DNA of 64,000 bases from Agapetus fuscipes (lineage: Eukaryota; Arthropoda; Insecta; Trichoptera; Glossosomatidae), in the NCBI GenBank assembly GCA_951799405.1, contig OX637345.1, positions 15,500,001 to 15,564,000 on the forward strand, in the 5' to 3' direction. A program made the translations under genes and the position numbers. The first letter of the stretch is position 1, and the number at the start of each line of letters is the position of its first letter. A model generated the notes under the pieces. That model made no database searches and had not been told where the DNA came from. It saw nothing but the letters and a program-made list of their open reading frames with translations. This document shows positions 61,000 through 64,000 of the stretch, piece by piece.

Positions 61000-61148
61000 A
61001 ATATTCATTTAAAGTTTTAAATGCATGCCCACAAACAAACACGTGTAGTTCGCGCTTACAAATGCTGAATGTGTACTCACAAATAAAATCCAAACCTCAA
61101 ATGAACATAAGCCCGACAACTTTTGCCGATTTTCCCTGACACAGGGGT
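61000..61148 (-). mobile_element. T3 unit, diverged subfamily, truncated
   Basis: CATGCCCACAAACAAACACG and CCGATTTTCCCTGACACAGG; stops where RTE-C begins. Confidence 0.8.
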
Positions 61149-61490
61149 AAACTCTGTCGCCATTCTGATAGGGGTGGCCAGAGCCTCTGCAGAGTTGCCT
61201 CCATTTTTTCCTATCCTGACATACCTACCTCTTTCAATTCTTTCATATCCATCACCTTTTTCATGCATTTTCTTCTTTAACGCTCACTTTGTATATCCCA
61301 TTCTTTCACAATCTCCTCAATCTGATCACTCCATACTTTTCTCGGTCGTCCCTTCCCTCTTTATCCTTTCACACTTTCTTTGTATACATACTTTGTCAGT
61401 CTATCATGATTCATTCTTTCCACATGCCCAAACCATCTCATCACATTCGTTTGTACTTTAACTTTCACATCCTCTTTCAAATTACATTAT
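61149..61490 (-). pseudogene. RTE-C 3' end
   Basis: Minus strand: MRWFGHVERMNHDRLTKYVY-like, KGKRGKGRPRKVWSDQIEEI-like, RKKMHEKGDGYERIERGRYV and the QLCRGSGHPYQNGDRV end. Similar to 23,224-23,545 but with its own breaks. Confidence 0.8.
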
Positions 61491-61510
61491 TTTTTTACCC
61501 ATTGGCATTG

Positions 61511-61765
61511 CGCTGCCTTAGTTCTTGTTTACTGTATACGCCATTGAGAAAAAATTTCATGAGCAATGTTTGCATGTGTACTGGACCAATGTGTCTAATG
61601 AAAACAAGAAATTTATTTTAAAAATATTTAAAAGAACTCTCACATTATCGAGTTGTACGGTTTTTCTTAGCTCAGATTGTGTAGAATTTGATTCATAAGA
61701 CAACTGCATGAAAAAGTCATATTTGACAAGATTGGCGTATACGGTAAACAAGAACTGGGGGAGCG
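61511..61765. mobile_element. MITE-M copy (255 bp)
   Basis: CGCTGCCTTAGTTCTTGTTT to AGAACTGGGGGAGCG. No clear direct duplication. Confidence 0.85.
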
Positions 61766-61769
61766 AATT

Positions 61770-61835
61770 TGGCCAAGTGAACCATTTTTTACAGTATGGG
61801 TGGTCAGCCTCATACCAACCTACAAATCAAGGAGC
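61770..61835 (-). mobile_element. T3 unit start scrap
   Basis: CCAAGTGAACCATTTTTTAC, GTATGGGTGGTCAGCCTCAT and CCTACAAATCAAGGA. Confidence 0.75.
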
Positions 61836-62365
61836 CTAACGCTACAATAGTTCACGGGGAGGATTAATATAATTTTTCAACCCTTACAAAGTTTTGGGTG
61901 CCATCGCGCCCAGTGGCGTACACATGGATGTTTCCAATGGCGTCCCCGGCCCGTTAATGACCCGCATTTGGCACAAATCCCAATGGCGCAACTTCGGGAG
62001 GCGCTCGCTAGACTCTCGCCCATTGTTACCAACTTGCAGCGCGACCCACTTGCACACTTTACCGCTCATATTGAATATCACTTTTATATATATGGCGACA
62101 AAATGGCCGCCTTATAACAAGAAGATGTGATTCATTTAGAACGAATATTTTTGTACATTGTTATCTGTGAACCAATTTTATGAGATATCTCATAGATAAA
62201 TTCGCAAAAAAAACTTATCGCGCAATTACTATTGATGTCGTCGCCGGCTTTGAAAGGCCCGCGTTGAAAGGCAAGGGGGTTGAAAGGCATACGCGGGCCG
62301 TATGTTGGACAGGTCTGATCTAGCTCCTTTACTTATAGGTCGGTATGAAGCCAATCACCCATAGG
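61836..62365. other. No recognised gene
   Basis: Unassigned. At 62,325-62,355 TTACTTATAGGTCGGTATGA is a T3 start scrap. Confidence 0.4.
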
Positions 62366-62369
62366 TCTA

Positions 62370-62595
62370 AAATCTAAATCTAAGCTGCAAAGATATGTAT
62401 CATTTGAGATTCATATTAAATGCATTCCCACGAGCAGACATGCATAATTTCGCGCTTACACATGCCACATGTGGACCTACAATATAAAAACCCAATCTTA
62501 AATGAACATAAGCCCTGCAACTCTTGCCGACCTTCCCTGAAACAGGGGTGACATTGGCAAAGTGAACCATTTTTTACAGTATGGGTACTGTAAAA
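62370..62595 (-). mobile_element. T3 unit
   Basis: AATCTAAATCTAAGCTGCAA tail to TTTTTTACAGTATGGGT; the outermost ~35 bp are absent. Confidence 0.85.
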
Positions 62596-62614
62596 AATAT
62601 AAATAAATATTTTT

Positions 62615-62820
62615 AAAAATGGCTCACTTTGCCATTGTTATGTGTCAGGGAAGCTCGGCGAAAGATGTAGGGCTTATGTTCACTTGAGGTTTGGATTTTA
62701 TTTGTAAGTACACATTCAGCATTTGTAAGCGCGAACTACACGTGTTTGTTTGTGGGCATGCGTTTGATATGAACTTTTAATGTTAATATATCTTTGCAAC
62801 TTATATTACAGATTAGATAG
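62615..62820 (+). mobile_element. T3 unit, diverged subfamily
   Basis: ATGGCTCACTTTGCCATTGT, GTACACATTCAGCATTTGTA and CTTTGCAACTTATATTACAG. Head to head with the previous copy. Confidence 0.8.
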
Positions 62821-62942
62821 CGAAAATCATCTTTAAATTTTTGATTTTTTTTCCACCGGTAACGGACTCAATACATTTTGTTTACGAGTCTGAAACGTTG
62901 ACCACTACGTATCAGCCAAAAGCAGAGATTACATACACATTT

Positions 62943-63000
62943 ATAGGGCTCTTGAGGTGTGATGCACACAAAAACAGCGCTCACCAAATAAATAATTCTA
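62943..63000 (+). mobile_element. SINE-1 tail
   Basis: AGGGCTCTTGAGGTGTGATG and AACAGCGCTCACCAAATAAA. A minus-strand SINE-1 head scrap is possible at 62,880-62,925. Confidence 0.7.
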
Positions 63001-63042
63001 ATATTATTATTATCTGAAGCTTACATTAATAAAATAGATATT

Positions 63043-63300
63043 CCTTGACTTATAGGTAGGTATGAGGCTGGCCATCCATACTGTAAAAAAATGGTTCACT
63101 TTGCCAACGTCACCCCTGTTTCAGGGAAGGTCGGCAAGAGTTGCAGGGCTTATTTTCATTTGAGATTGGGTTTTTGTATTGTAGGTCCACATACGGCATG
63201 TGTAAGCGCAAAATTATGCTTGTCTGCTTGTGGGAATGCATTTAATATAAATCTCAAATAATACATATCTTTGCGACTTAGATTGAGATTTATTTAGATC
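63043..63300 (+). mobile_element. T3 unit
   Basis: Starts TTCCTTGACTTATAGGTAGG, ends TTTGCGACTTAGATTGAGAT. Confidence 0.9.
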
Positions 63301-63685
63301 CACTGTTTGTTAGGAATTCAAAAACCCTTATTTTTGCTTCTTCATATAATAAAACATGGCGTAAAATAGAGTGGCACATCACAATGCATCCTTTTCAAGT
63401 CGCTTGAATCGAGAATTCAATCGCGTTCGAGGTCTAATTGCAGCTATTTGGTACTTCGGCACTGAAGCAATTCAAATCAATAGCCGAAGTGCACCGCGCT
63501 GCCAGAATCATCCGCCCGAACAGAAATGGCCGGCCGTAATGGCCGAACATTGGCCGGGTGCAAGGCATTAACATGAAGCTGCTCCAATATCTAGTGGACT
63601 ACTTCGTGTTGGTGGTGGGCAGTCACTGTACTGAGGATGGGCAGGTCAACAACTTTCATTTCCTCGAATGATATTAAGGGCTATT
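63301..63685. other. No recognised feature
   Basis: A short frame at 63,371-63,571 has no recognised motif. Otherwise unassigned. Confidence 0.4.
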
Positions 63686-63689
63686 GAAA

Positions 63690-64000
63690 GAAGAATGTAA
63701 GGACCGAAAAAAGTGACGGCTGATCTGTAATGTAGGCGGCTAAGGTCAAGAATCAATTTTCATTTTTAAAGATGTTTTGTAGATTTTTTAGTGTTTGTTT
63801 GTATAACTGGATGTAATTAATTGCTTGCATTCCTTGACTTATAGGTTGGTATGAGGCTGACCACCTATACTGTAAAAAATGGTTCGCTTTGCCGATGTGA
63901 TCCCTGTTTCAGGGAAGGTCGGCAAGAGTTGCAGTTCTTAATTTCATTTGAGATTGAGTTTTGGTCCACATGCGGCATGTGTGAGCGCGAAATTATGCGT
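63690..64000 (+). mobile_element. RTE-A 3' end, running off the window
   Basis: GAATGTAAGGACCGAAAAAA encodes the KECKDRKK end, with a damaged WR..ICNVGG and stop. The UTR and a T3 unit from 63,831 to the window edge follow. Confidence 0.85.

Noticed and set aside
63371..63571. Short frame near the window end
   Set aside because: No motif; initiates in AT-rich DNA next to a T3 unit.

Overview
This is a repeat-dominated stretch of a eukaryotic, almost certainly animal and most likely arthropod (insect) genome. It is AT-rich. I found no convincing host gene, rRNA or functional tRNA gene. The basis is the content: several non-LTR retrotransposon lineages (RTE-type, R1-clade, CR1/Jockey-type), a Penelope-like fragment, at least three tRNA-derived SINE families, a deleted pogo/Tigger element, a hAT-type element, many MITEs and two satellite arrays. 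The combination fits insects, but I cannot name a species. Most longer open frames belong to retrotransposons. The remaining short frames look like chance or repeat shadows.

Working names used below. RTE-A is an RTE-type LINE; its best copy lies on the minus strand at 39,510-43,175. Its last ~250 bp, called here the T3 unit, is dispersed in more than 25 copies on both strands. RTE-B and RTE-C are related LINEs with other 3' ends; RTE-C ends in (GTTACA)n. SINE-1 has a tRNA-Gln-like head, SINE-2 another tRNA-like head and a TTAGTTGCGTT-type end, and SINE-3 a class-II (Leu/Ser-like) tRNA head. Element D is a ~310-bp retroelement-like repeat. MITE-M is a 255-bp inverted-repeat element.

Layout. 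0-5 kb: SINE-2, broken LINE C-termini, a SINE-1/LINE chimera (781-2,430), a Penelope-like 3' fragment (3,180-3,575), then T3 and RTE-C pieces. 4.7-19 kb: a TA-flanked TIR element, LINE C-terminal relics, MITEs, a hAT-type element (13,939-14,984), and a nest of SINE-2, MITE-M, element D and LINE around 16.7-18.0 kb. 19.7-23.2 kb: a ~15-bp minisatellite and a deleted pogo/Tigger element (21,509-23,178). 23.2-35 kb: SINE chimeras, nested MITEs, a 257-bp palindrome (26,745-27,001), LINE relics and a truncated RTE-A. 35.4-39.3 kb: a nearly intact two-ORF CR1/Jockey-type LINE. 39.5-43.2 kb: the best RTE-A, carrying a solo LTR and one frameshift. 43-47 kb: inverted RTE-A copies and SINE-1. 47.4-51.8 kb: an R1-clade LINE sitting in a ~150-bp satellite. 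52-57.8 kb: more RTE-A, SINE-2 and LINE pieces. 57.8-60.65 kb: eleven tandem copies of the T3 unit forming a ~264-bp satellite. 60.8-64 kb: T3, RTE-C, MITE-M and SINE-1 tails.

How it fits together: the LINEs supply reverse transcriptase, and the short elements look like their dependants. SINE-1 ends in the 3' end of a CR1-like LINE, and T3 units equal the 3' end of RTE-A. The most interesting signals are (i) the T3 unit with a recurrent start point and its conversion into a satellite; (ii) one SINE-1 5' module joined at the same point to four different 3' modules; (iii) repeated CUGANGA-hairpin-GAAA motifs, one lying just downstream of a Penelope-like reading frame; and (iv) an R1-clade LINE plus element D inserted in a satellite with an apparent 12-bp target duplication. 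Family assignments come from reading the sequence only; no database search was run.
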